DNA of 9,063 nucleotides. Source: Chloroflexota bacterium (GTDB lineage: Bacteria > Chloroflexota > Limnocylindria > Limnocylindrales > CSP1-4). Position numbers and translations under genes: made by a program. The stretch lies in assembly GCA_013694835.1 (NCBI GenBank), contig JACDBP010000275.1, positions 1 through 9,063 on the forward strand, written 5' to 3'. The notes under the pieces were generated by a model. That model made no database searches. It was not told the DNA's origin and was given only the letters and a program-made list of their open reading frames with translations. The first letter of the stretch is position 1. Every line of letters starts with the position of its first letter. Below, piece by piece: positions 1-6,431 of this stretch.

Positions 1-56
1 GGCGGGCAGCACCCCGAGCGCGGGTCCGCGGGCGGGCAGCACCCCGAGCGCGGGTC
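1..56. repeat. 30-bp-period tandem repeat at the left edge
   Basis: A 26-bp block at 1-26 recurs without mismatch at 31-56, so the period is 30 bp. The copies are separated by the four bases CGCG-like at 27-30, and after the second copy the sequence diverges (GGGG). The array probably continues to the left of the window. Because the period is a multiple of three, it could encode a 10-residue peptide repeat in any frame. Plus frame 1 stays open through it to a TGA at 142, but no gene can be assigned. Confidence 0.85.
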
Positions 57-385
57 GGGGCCGTGGCTTTATGCCGCGCCCTCCGCTCGCTCGGGACGCC
101 GTGCCGGTCGCACGCGGACACATCTGACACTGAGCCCGGGGTGACTCGTAGTCAACTTCTTGGGCGGCTCGGGGGCTTCCGATGCACCGCGCGAGCACGG
201 ATCGTGCGCAGACTGCAGACGAGCGATCCTCCGAACCTGACTACGAGTCGGTGGCGACTACCTGACTTACGATCCGCCCGAGTCGGGAGATACCGATCCC
301 CGGGGACTCAGTGACACCTTCGCCGCCCGGTCCGGCGCCCCACGGCCCTGCCGCCGCTGGCGCCGCCTCGCCATCGGCGCCTGTG
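57..385. other. Stretch without a supported gene
   Basis: I see no convincing coding region, tRNA or rRNA here. Short open frames exist on both strands but look like random high-GC translations rich in Arg, Ser and Gly. The part at about 120-310 is less GC-rich than the neighbouring genes, which suits intergenic DNA. It holds the inverted repeat listed separately, a small hairpin (GCACG-GAT-CGTGC at 195-207) and a 10-bp palindrome (TCCCCGGGGA at 297-306). It lies downstream of the GT4 gene on the minus strand, so it may contain that operon's 3' end, but no hairpin with a U-tract is visible. Confidence 0.5.
143..249. repeat. 12-bp inverted repeat, arms 143-154 and 238-249
   Basis: GACTCGTAGTCA at 143-154 is the exact reverse complement of TGACTACGAGTC at 238-249, with 83 bp between the arms. 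Each arm is itself nearly palindromic (GACT, three bases, AGTC), so each could be a separate protein-binding site. Their centres are 96 bp apart, close to a whole number of helical turns. Alternatively, the arms could pair in RNA, enclosing the small hairpin at 195-207. No function can be assigned from sequence alone. Confidence 0.6.
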
Positions 386-1642
386 CTACCCGTCGTCCGC
401 TCGCACCGCCGCAGCGTAGACCGCGCGAGTCTCCTGGGCGACGTCGAGCCAGGTCCGGCGCGGCTCCCTGGTCCGCGACTCTGCGACGCGTCGGAGCTGC
501 TCGTACAGACCGTCGTTCCACCAGAGGGAGCGGATGGCGGCCGCGAGACGTTTGGCGTCGCGGGGCTCGACGACGATACCCGCCCCACCGACGATCTCCG
601 GCAGCGGACCGACCTTCGAGGCGATCACGGGTACCGCGGTCGCAAGTGCCTCGGCCACGCCCTGGCCGGTCCCCTCGGAGAGCGCCGGATAGACGAAGCC
701 CCGCGAGCCCGCGATGATGGTGGCGAGATCGTCCGGGGAGAGTCTCGGCGTGAGCACCACCAGGTCGTCAACACCCGAACGTGACGCGGCTCGGCCGAGC
801 GCGGAAATGTCGTCCGGACCACCGGCGCCGGCGAGGACGATGCGCGGGGCTGCCCCTCGATCGGCGGAAGCGTCGCGCAGCGCCCGGAGCGCTTCGAAGA
901 GGGTCGCGAAGTCCTTCCGGGCATCGTAGCGGCCCGCAAACACGAGGTACCGGTCCGGGAGGGCGAGGCGCCGCCGGAGGAGGTCGAGCTCTGCGCTGGC
1001 CCCTGGACTGTACTCGTCATCCGCCGCCAGGGGCACCAGCGCGATCCGCTCAGGGTCGACGTGGAAGCGACGTCGGGCGGCCTCGGCCATCGCCTTCGAG
1101 GGCACGATCAGACGCGCGGCGTCGCGCAGGACCCGGGCACGCAGACGGTGACCGAAACGAGCCGCCGGCGAGCGCGCGTAGACGTCCGGCAACTCCCACG
1201 GCGCGAGGTCGAGGAGCGTCGCGACGACCGGCAGCCGAGAACCGAGCGGCACCGCACCGCCGGCGGAGTGATAGACGGTGCCCGCTGCCCCTCCGTCGCG
1301 CGCGCCGGCGCCAGCGCCCACCTCGGCGCCTCGCAACAGGAACGAGTCAAGGGTCAGCCCCGCGGAACGCAGCACACGCGTCGGCGGCAGGTGGCGACGG
1401 CCCGCGATGGGCAGCCCGCGGTCCTGCCACGATCGCGACGGGTCGTCGCGGAGTGTGCGCAGCACCATCACGAAAGACTCGCCCGCCAGCGGCGCGCTGG
1501 TGAACGCCTCCATCAGGTTGCCGAGGTAGCCTGCCGTGATCGGCACCCGCTCCGGTTCCTGCAGAGGGCGCACGTCGACGACGACCCGGGTCCCGGCCAG
1601 CGGCGCTCCCACGCGCGGCTCCAGGTCGTTGAGTCGCGCCAT
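386..1642 (-). CDS. GT4-type glycosyltransferase (GT-B fold)
   Basis: This predicted cytoplasmic or membrane-associated retaining glycosyltransferase of 418 residues would move a sugar from a nucleotide donor to an envelope or polysaccharide acceptor. The C-terminal Rossmann half is clear. It starts with the donor-site segment VFAGRYDARKDF (about residues 234-245) and contains the EX7E motif EGTGQGVAE (E323 and E331), followed by PVIASKVGPLPEIVGGAG. The N-terminal acceptor half is more divergent and has no signal peptide or membrane helix. The length is normal for the family. I chose the ATG at 1642 over an in-frame TTG one codon earlier. The ATG overlaps the stop of the upstream GT2 gene as TGATG, a typical arrangement for translational coupling. 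The stop is TAG. The exact sugar and acceptor cannot be read from the sequence. The family call is secure and the substrate is unknown. Confidence 0.88.
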   Translation of the reverse strand: MARLNDLEPRVGAPLAGTRVVVDVRPLQEPERVPITAGYLGNLMEAFTSAPLAGESFVMVLRTLRDDPSRSWQDRGLPIAGRRHLPPTRVLRSAGLTLDSFLLRGAEVGAGAGARDGGAAGTVYHSAGGAVPLGSRLPVVATLLDLAPWELPDVYARSPAARFGHRLRARVLRDAARLIVPSKAMAEAARRRFHVDPERIALVPLAADDEYSPGASAELDLLRRRLALPDRYLVFAGRYDARKDFATLFEALRALRDASADRGAAPRIVLAGAGGPDDISALGRAASRSGVDDLVVLTPRLSPDDLATIIAGSRGFVYPALSEGTGQGVAEALATAVPVIASKVGPLPEIVGGAGIVVEPRDAKRLAAAIRSLWWNDGLYEQLRRVAESRTREPRRTWLDVAQETRAVYAAAVRADDG

Positions 1643-2547
1643 CAACCCGCGGCGCGGCCCCCATCACCGCGTCGTCGGCGGAGGCGGTGCAATCCACGGC
1701 CGCCCACATCACCAGGCCGCCGGCCATCCCCGGGAACTCGTGGCCCGCGGCCGCGGAGCTCATCCCAGCGCAGCCGCAGGACCACGATCAACGCCTCGAC
1801 GATGATCCGCCGCGACATCTTGCTGACCCCCACCCGGCGGTCGACGAAGATGATCGGCACCTCCACGATGCGCGCGCCCCGCCGGTCGGCGAGGTACGTC
1901 ATCTCGATCGAAAACACGTAGCCGCCCGAATGGAGCAGTTCCCACGGCGTGCGGCCGAGCATCTCGGCGGTCCATGCCTTGTACCCGCCCGTGAGGTCAT
2001 GGGGTGTCAGCCGCAACACGATGCGGGCGAACATCGAACCGCCCCGCGAGATGAGCTTGCGCAGGATCCCCCAGTCACGGACGCCACCGCCCGCGGTGTA
2101 ACGCGAGCCGATGACGAGGTCGGCGCCGTCCGGACTGATGACTCCCGGCTCGAGGGCACCGATGAGCGCCGGCAGCCGGTCAGGATGGTGCGACCAATCG
2201 GCATCCATCTGGACGATCCGCTTTGCGCCGGCGTCCAGCGCAAGGCGGAAGCCATCCACGTATGCCTTGCCAAGGCCCTGCTTGCCCGGCCGGTGGAGGA
2301 CGCGCAGCCTGGGCTCGTCTGCCGCCAGCCGGTCGGCAAGCTCGCCAGTGCCGTCCGGCGATGCGTCATCGACGACCAGCAGCGTGGCGCCGGGCAGTCG
2401 CTCCAGGATGGCGCGCGAGATACCCGCCAGATTCTCGGCCTCGACGAAGGTGGGCAGGACGACCCACAGGTCCGCGTACGAAGCGCCGGGCGCGACGTCG
2501 TCGGCGGCAGCGTCGTCCTGCGGCGCCCCAGCCGCCTTCGTGGTCAT
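1642..2547 (-). CDS. GT2 polyprenol-phosphate mannose synthase-like (DPM1/Ppm1 type)
   Basis: This family transfers a hexose from GDP-mannose or UDP-glucose to polyprenyl phosphate on the inner face of the membrane, making the lipid-linked donor for GT-C or envelope enzymes. The 301-residue product has the GT-A sequence in order: VVLPTFVEAENL (about 29-40), the nucleotide-binding VVDDASPDGTG (58-68), the metal-binding QMDADWSHHP (DXD at 115-117), VIGSRY (145-150), DLTGGYKAW (184-192) and the basic RRVGVSKMSRR (237-247). It lacks C-terminal membrane helices, like the short soluble DPM1 forms. Residues from about 265 on form an Arg/Gly-rich tail outside the usual domain. The first 25 residues are low-complexity Ala/Asp. 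No Shine-Dalgarno is obvious before the ATG. It heads a two-gene operon with the GT4 gene. The sugar (mannose or glucose) is not determined. Confidence 0.9.
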   Translation of the reverse strand: MTTKAAGAPQDDAAADDVAPGASYADLWVVLPTFVEAENLAGISRAILERLPGATLLVVDDASPDGTGELADRLAADEPRLRVLHRPGKQGLGKAYVDGFRLALDAGAKRIVQMDADWSHHPDRLPALIGALEPGVISPDGADLVIGSRYTAGGGVRDWGILRKLISRGGSMFARIVLRLTPHDLTGGYKAWTAEMLGRTPWELLHSGGYVFSIEMTYLADRRGARIVEVPIIFVDRRVGVSKMSRRIIVEALIVVLRLRWDELRGRGPRVPGDGRRPGDVGGRGLHRLRRRRGDGGRAAG

Positions 2548-2555
2548 GGCCGAAC

Positions 2556-2584
2556 AGTCTACCGGCGGGCGCGCTCACCGCCGG
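2556..2584 (-). promoter_or_regulatory. Candidate -10 element and hairpin before the GT2 gene
   Basis: On the minus strand TAGACT (2561 to 2556) lies 8 bp before the ATG at 2547. No Shine-Dalgarno intervenes, so transcription could start at or near the ATG and give a leaderless mRNA. Immediately upstream is a perfect 7-bp inverted repeat, CCGGCGG (2562-2568) and CCGCCGG (2578-2584), with a 9-base gap, which could be an operator. No good -35 hexamer is seen at the usual spacing, and such GC-rich repeats arise easily by chance. Confidence 0.22.
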
Positions 2585-2730
2585 GGCCGGAAGGGTCACG
2601 ATTCCCGAGAGCCGGAACGAGTCCTCGCGCGCAGGGTCCGCGCCAGCCTCCCGGTGGATCCTGCGGATCGTGGCGGGTCCCTGCCGCGGGCGTCAGCCCA
2701 TCGCGAGGGTGAGGCCGGACCGCCGGGGCG

Positions 2731-4665
2731 TCAGTCCACCGTGAAGCTGAAGTCGGACCCCTGGCCCCTCTCGTCCACGTCGAAGCCCCACACCCTGAGG
2801 TTCGCGGCTCCGGGACCACCGGGCTTGAAGGTGATGTCCGCCCGGTAGCGGTTGGTGCCGGTCTTCGTGGTGAAGATCCGGTAGGGGGAGAGGCCCGGCT
2901 GGCTGACCATCACGGTCGGGTTCTGCATGAGTGTCTCCGCGCTGGTGACCGTGAAGGTGACCCGCGTCCCGGCGGCAGCCGTCGAGACCGGCGCGTACAG
3001 CTTGAAGGCGCTGTGGGTGACCGCGAATCGATGGCGGTAGCTGCCGGAGTCCGTGGTCGCAGTGACCGTGCTCCAGAACAGCCCATCGCTGGCCCACGTA
3101 CCGTCAGCCTTCCTTCCGTCCCAGGTCCAGGTGAGGACACCAGGGGCGGTCTCGACCTTGTCGAGGTTGACGGCGATCAACTCGCCCGCCCTGTCGAACA
3201 TCTTCCAGCTGACCACGGCAGACCGAGTGAGCCTGATGTCCAGTCTCGTGCTCGGCGCGAGCGTGTCACCGTCCCGCCCGAAGAACAGCGCGGGTGTCGC
3301 GCTGGGCGCTCGCAGCGACGTCCTGGCTGCCACCTCGGCGAAGGCCGGCGCACCGACGTTGCCGGCGCGATCCTTGGGTGTCGCGGTGAGCTTGTAGTCG
3401 CCATCCGGCACGAACGTCGAGTCGGTCTTCCTTCCGTCCCAGGTGACACTGCCGGCTCCGAGCGTCACCCACGACGTGAAGCGTCGAACGGTCCTGTTGT
3501 CGGCAAGATCCTTGATCACGACGTCGACGTACGAGCTCTCGGAGAGGGTGGTGGCGACACCGACGCTGTCGGTCGTGCCGTCTCCATTCGGCGTGAACAC
3601 CACCGGCCGCGTGGACGCGGGCCCGCCGGTCGCGAACGTGACGGTGGACGCGACAGGCTTGAAGCGCGACAGGTCCGGCGCGACCGTGTCGGGCTCCACC
3701 GGCGCACCCAGCCACTCGTCCGTGGTCATCTGGAGATCGCCCGCGATGGCTCGGTACCAGCCGTATCCGGGCGCCTGGTCCAGGTGGATGCGGGCGCCGG
3801 GCGTACGGATCGAGTCGGAGTACGGAGCGTTGGTACCGGAGTACCCCGAGTAGGTCGCGCTGCCACCCGGCTGCATGAACAGCTCGTCCATCGTCTTGTG
3901 GCTGTCGAACAGGTCCGCGACCATGTTGCGCGTCTGCTCGAAGTAGTAGGCGAAGTACGTGCGCGCGCCGGCCGCGAGGAAGCCTGCGGCGAAGTTGTCG
4001 ACGCGCTCCCGAGCCACCGAGAGGGAAGGCTCAGCCTGCCACGACTCGCCGGTCCCGGCGGAGTAGCAGGCATGGCCGAGGACGACGATCGCATTCTCCG
4101 CCAGGTTGACCGACCTGCGGATGAAGTTGGCGCCGTAATACTTGACGTTCTCGTGTCCTGCGCCGGCGCTCGCGTTGAGGCCGAAACCGTCCTTGGTGTC
4201 CTCCTGGAACGGGCTGTACGGGCTCGGCCAGCCGTTGCCGTGGCCAAGGAAGACGACGAGCTTCGCGCCCTGGATGTTGTCCAGGACCGCGGACCAGGTG
4301 GCGTTCGGCGTGAACAGGCGCCGGACATCCATGCCCTGCGCCTCTGCGCGCTCGGCCCAGAGCTCGCCGTATCCGAGGTACAGGTTGGAGAGGCCTTCAA
4401 CCGGCCCGACGATGATGACTGCCTTGGGCGGTTCCGCCGCGCGGGGATCGCCGGCACGCCTGCCGACCGGGGCAACCGGGGTCGCCGGCTTGGCGGCACG
4501 CTCGACCGTCACGGGCTGCTGTCCGTAGGGCTCGGTGGGCGTAGCGGCGAGCGCCGCTCCTGCCGGCAGCAGCGACATGACGAGCGTTGCCAGGAGCGCG
4601 ATCGTCGGCGTCAAGGGCCTGGATAGTTGCCTTGGCGCGACCCGTTCGGGGGCGGGGTCGTGCAT
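2731..4665 (-). CDS. Secreted caspase-like (clan CD) protein with FlgD-type Ig domains
   Basis: The 644-residue product is predicted to be exported. A basic N-terminus is followed by a hydrophobic stretch and an Ala-rich cleavage region (ALA|AT near residue 40). After a Pro/Ala linker, a mixed alpha/beta domain (about 80-250) carries VVFLGHGNGW (H142) and, 58 residues later, VVLGHACYSAGTGE (C200). Each follows a hydrophobic beta strand, which is the layout of the His/Cys dyad in caspase-fold families such as gingipain-type C25 and CHAT. The next part has a calcium-loop-like FTPNGDGTTD (357-366) and a FlgD-type Ig domain ending around TWDGRKTDSTFVPDGDYKL. A second such domain follows (about 462-549, TWDGRKADGTWASDGLF), then a final beta-rich segment. 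The ATG at 4665 is chosen over an upstream TTG because GGAG lies 5 bases before it. Peptidase activity is an inference; a non-catalytic caspase fold is possible. Confidence 0.8.
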   Translation of the reverse strand: MHDPAPERVAPRQLSRPLTPTIALLATLVMSLLPAGAALAATPTEPYGQQPVTVERAAKPATPVAPVGRRAGDPRAAEPPKAVIIVGPVEGLSNLYLGYGELWAERAEAQGMDVRRLFTPNATWSAVLDNIQGAKLVVFLGHGNGWPSPYSPFQEDTKDGFGLNASAGAGHENVKYYGANFIRRSVNLAENAIVVLGHACYSAGTGESWQAEPSLSVARERVDNFAAGFLAAGARTYFAYYFEQTRNMVADLFDSHKTMDELFMQPGGSATYSGYSGTNAPYSDSIRTPGARIHLDQAPGYGWYRAIAGDLQMTTDEWLGAPVEPDTVAPDLSRFKPVASTVTFATGGPASTRPVVFTPNGDGTTDSVGVATTLSESSYVDVVIKDLADNRTVRRFTSWVTLGAGSVTWDGRKTDSTFVPDGDYKLTATPKDRAGNVGAPAFAEVAARTSLRAPSATPALFFGRDGDTLAPSTRLDIRLTRSAVVSWKMFDRAGELIAVNLDKVETAPGVLTWTWDGRKADGTWASDGLFWSTVTATTDSGSYRHRFAVTHSAFKLYAPVSTAAAGTRVTFTVTSAETLMQNPTVMVSQPGLSPYRIFTTKTGTNRYRADITFKPGGPGAANLRVWGFDVDERGQGSDFSFTVD

Positions 4666-4670
4666 GAGTT

Positions 4671-4674
4671 CTCC
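4671..4674 (-). promoter_or_regulatory. Shine-Dalgarno deciding the start at 4665
   Basis: On the minus strand GGAG at 4674-4671 is followed by AACTC and then ATG, a 5-base spacing. The longer reading frame begins with a TTG at 4686 that lies upstream of this site. Starting at 4665 removes seven residues and leaves a normal signal peptide. Confidence 0.7.
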
Positions 4675-4748
4675 GGGGCATCGCAACTGGGCACGTCAGA
4701 CACGACGCGATAGTTGACCCCCTCAGCCTCGCGATACCGTCGGGCCGA

Positions 4749-4794
4749 GCCTATGGGGCGATGGTCCCGGGCGGGTCTGGGCCTATCGGGGCAA
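4749..4794. repeat. Short imperfect direct repeat in an intergenic region
   Basis: GCCTATGGGGCGA at 4749-4761 recurs as GCCTATCGGGGCAA at 4781-4794, with one inserted base. The pair lies in the 167-bp gap between the divergently oriented secreted-protein gene (starting at 4665) and the proline-rich frame at 4833. It could be a regulator site or a chance repeat. Confidence 0.35.
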
Positions 4795-4832
4795 CCAGCC
4801 ATCCCCACCTTCTGGCACCATGACGCCGGATC

Positions 4833-5153
4833 GTGCAGGTCCCAGCACCTCACGAACGGGCAGTCGGATGGCTTGCCAGGGAGGACCAGGTCACGGATCA
4901 GGAGCGCAGCCGAGGTCCCGATGAGCCAGCGCTGGAGCGCAGCCCCGGTCCCGATGAGCCCGCGCTGGAGCGCGATCGGGGCACCCCCGACGATCCAGCG
5001 CACGACGCCTTCCCGACGCCACCACCTCCGCCCACGCCCGCCGAGGCGATCCTGCCCCTACCCCCGGCGGCCGTTCCGGGTCCCCCGCCGCCCCCGCCGC
5101 CACCGGCTCCGGGCAGCTTCGAATCGGTGGCGTGGCCGCCGTCGGCTCGTTAA
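4833..5153 (+). pseudogene. Proline-rich N-terminal part of an interrupted LysM membrane-protein gene
   Basis: This 106-codon frame opens with a GTG that lacks a clear Shine-Dalgarno. It encodes an acidic, repeat-containing segment (GPDEPALER twice) and then a polyproline region (PTPPPPPTP, PGPPPPPPPPAPG). It ends at TAA 5151-5153. The reading frame is the same as that of the LysM gene starting at 5238. The 84 bases between them contain no stop and translate to the same Pro/Ala-rich style (DAPRPPTGN, EAPAPPPTRW). I therefore read 4833-5840 as one ancestral gene of about 335 codons broken by a single nonsense codon. A candidate original start lies at 4890, where AGGGAGG (4878-4884) is followed 5 bases later by GTC, which is not a normal start codon. 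Alternatives are a sequencing error, or a chance open frame in GC-rich DNA. Confidence 0.42.
4901..4966 (+). repeat. 33-bp tandem repeat, two near-identical copies
   Basis: The units at 4901-4933 and 4934-4966 differ at only a few positions, and a degenerate third unit follows from 4967 to about 5002. In the frame of the proline-rich segment each unit encodes an 11-residue repeat containing GPDEPALER. The whole-codon period supports the view that this frame was translated. Confidence 0.8.
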
Positions 5154-5237
5154 TTCGATGCTCCGCGACCCCCGACGGGCAACGTCCAGGGTCCTGAGGC
5201 GCCGGCCCCGCCGCCGACTCGGTGGCACTCTCCGGAC

Positions 5238-5840
5238 GTGACCTCGGCGCCGGTCCTACCGGTCCCGCCGGTATCGCCGGTCTCGCCGGCAGCTCCGCCC
5301 CCAGCCGCATGGCCCGCACCCGGGGCACCGCCGCCGACGGCCTTCCAGCCCCTGACGCGGTCCCCAGGGGTCGAGACGCTCGACGGCGTGCCACTGACAC
5401 CGAACCCGCGCCGTCGCCGGGGCCGAGCCCTGCTGACGATGATCTTGTCGCTGGCCTTCATCGCCGCTGCCGCGGCGGGAGGGTACGGCGCGGCCGTGAT
5501 CGTCAGCCGCTCGGCGGCCGCGCCGACGCCGCTTCGCACCGTGGCTGCACCGACGGCGGCCGTGAGTCCTTCGCCGATCCCCTCGCTGGCGCCGTCCCTT
5601 TCCACATCACCACGACCATCGGCAGTGCGGTCGAGATCGGCCCCGCCCTCGCCCTCCCGCGGGCCCTCGGGTTCGCCGGGTGCCACGCCCCGGATCCACA
5701 CCGTCGCCGCCGGGGAGACCCTCACGGCGATCGCGCGGCGCTACGGCGTCACCGTCCAGGCGATCGTCGAGGCCAACGGGATCCGCGATCCGAACCTGCT
5801 CGAGGTCGGGAAGAAGCTGATCATCCCGCCAAGGTCCTGA
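5238..5840 (+). CDS. Single-pass membrane protein with C-terminal LysM domain
   Basis: The 200-residue product begins with a Pro/Ala-rich segment (1-56), then a basic RRRRGR (about 58-63) and a hydrophobic helix (about 65-89). The basic residues before the helix predict a cytoplasmic N-terminus and an exported C-terminus. A Ser/Pro/Ala-rich linker (92-150) leads to one LysM domain (about 153-197: IHTVAAGETLTAIARRYG, then VQAIVEANGI and GKKLIIPP). LysM domains bind N-acetylglucosamine-containing glycans, so it probably anchors to peptidoglycan outside the membrane. The GTG at 5238 is the first possible start after the TAA at 5151, but it has no convincing Shine-Dalgarno. The open, compositionally matching frame upstream suggests the true N-terminus was longer. 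The LysM and membrane-helix calls are firm, but the start is uncertain. Confidence 0.75.
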   Translation: MTSAPVLPVPPVSPVSPAAPPPAAWPAPGAPPPTAFQPLTRSPGVETLDGVPLTPNPRRRRGRALLTMILSLAFIAAAAAGGYGAAVIVSRSAAAPTPLRTVAAPTAAVSPSPIPSLAPSLSTSPRPSAVRSRSAPPSPSRGPSGSPGATPRIHTVAAGETLTAIARRYGVTVQAIVEANGIRDPNLLEVGKKLIIPPRS

Positions 5841-5879
5841 CCGCCGCCGGCAAGCAACGAGAACCGGCAAGCAAAGGAA

Positions 5880-5913
5880 ACGGGACGCCCATCCCGCTGG
5901 ATGAGCGTCCCGT
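5880..5913 (-). terminator. Intrinsic terminator for the glsB-like gene, between convergent genes
   Basis: ACGGGACGC (5880-5888) pairs perfectly with GCGTCCCGT (5905-5913). Inside, CATCC (5890-5894) pairs with GGATG (5899-5903) around a 4-base loop, giving 14 base pairs with one internal mismatch. Read on the minus strand, the hairpin is followed by TTTCCTTTGC, a T-rich tail. On the plus strand no U-tract follows, so it mainly terminates transcription arriving from glsB at 5959. It may still slow transcription from the LysM side. Confidence 0.82.
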
Positions 5914-5958
5914 CAGCTGTCTCGGGCGGCAACCAGCCGCCGTTCGGGTCCTCGCGGG

Positions 5959-6252
5959 TCAGACCGCGCCGCGTCCCGCCCGTCCGCGACCGGTGACCAT
6001 GCCCGCCACGATGACGACGATGACCGCGCCAACGACGGCCGCGATGATCGACATCACGTTGATCTGATCCCCCCCGGCGGTCGGATTGCCGATGCCCAGC
6101 GCGCGGAACAGGAAGCCCCCGACGAGCGCTCCGACGATGCCGAGCACGATGTGCCCGATGACGCCCAGGCTCTCGTCGCCCTTGACGAGGAAACCGGCGA
6201 TGTAGCCGGCGATCGCGCCGAGTACGAGCCACGCGATGATGTCGATGACCAT
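5959..6252 (-). CDS. GlsB/YeaQ/YmgE family small membrane protein
   Basis: The 97-residue product is almost entirely hydrophobic, with three glycine-rich membrane segments (about 3-22, 29-51 and 66-88). It has the family pattern WLVLGAIAGYIAGFLVKG, then GVIGHIVLGIVGALVGGFLF, then a final helix ending in GRGRAGRG. The family was first named transglycosylase-associated protein. Its members are induced by stress (GlsB in enterococci, YeaQ/YmgE in Escherichia coli), but the biochemical role is not established. The length is slightly above the usual 80-90 residues. On the minus strand the ATG at 6252 is preceded by a purine-rich AGAGAGAAG, a weak ribosome site. It lies 179 bp downstream of mreC on the same strand and probably has its own promoter. 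A clear terminator follows it. Confidence 0.92.
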   Translation of the reverse strand: MVIDIIAWLVLGAIAGYIAGFLVKGDESLGVIGHIVLGIVGALVGGFLFRALGIGNPTAGGDQINVMSIIAAVVGAVIVVIVAGMVTGRGRAGRGAV

Positions 6253-6285
6253 GTTCTTCTCTCTGCCTCCACGCGGTCACCACGC

Positions 6286-6307
6286 CCACGCGTGGCAGTT
6301 GTGTCAA
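6286..6307 (-). promoter_or_regulatory. Candidate -35 box and palindrome upstream of the glsB-like gene
   Basis: On the minus strand a perfect TTGACA (6307 to 6302) is followed by the 10-bp palindrome CCACGCGTGG (6286-6295), about 35 bp before the start codon. No -10 hexamer with a good match lies 16-18 bp beyond the TTGACA, so this may be a promoter read by another sigma factor or one needing an activator. The palindrome could be an operator. Confidence 0.3.
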
Positions 6308-6431
6308 CCGCGACCGCGTAATTCTGAGCGGCTTCCTGCGTGAGACCACCATCACGCCGAGGCACTTCCTTGCAGTTCCCTCGCACGCCGGGGGTTCCGT
6401 TCACGCGCCCGAACGAGCGCGGGAGGGAGCG

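Noticed and set aside
334..364. Possible terminator after the GT4 gene (GGCGCC arms at 334-339 and 359-364)
   Set aside because: The stem is only 6 bp, each arm is self-complementary, and no U-tract follows on the minus strand.
61..385. tRNA or CRISPR in the left gene-free region
   Set aside because: No cloverleaf with a proper T-arm or acceptor stem could be drawn, and the repeats are too few and not spaced like a CRISPR array.
2657..2669. Hairpin GATCC-TGC-GGATC downstream of the secreted-protein gene
   Set aside because: The 5-bp stem has a 3-base loop and no T-rich tail on the minus strand, so it is too weak to call a terminator.
3013..4626. Long plus-strand open frame (537 codons) opposite the secreted protein
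   Set aside because: It is fully antisense to a gene with a signal peptide and recognisable domains, is rich in Arg/Gly/Val without any motif, and is typical of stop-poor antisense frames in high-GC DNA.
4611..5003. Minus-strand frame with a repeated hydrophobic segment (ALQRxLIGTxAAL)
   Set aside because: The repetition comes from the 33-bp DNA repeat read on the other strand. The rest is motif-free and it overlaps the start of the secreted-protein gene.
6404..6421. Hairpin CGCGC/GCGCG just past the mreC stop
   Set aside because: The stem is short, with an 8-base loop and no U-tract. It is expected by chance at this GC content.
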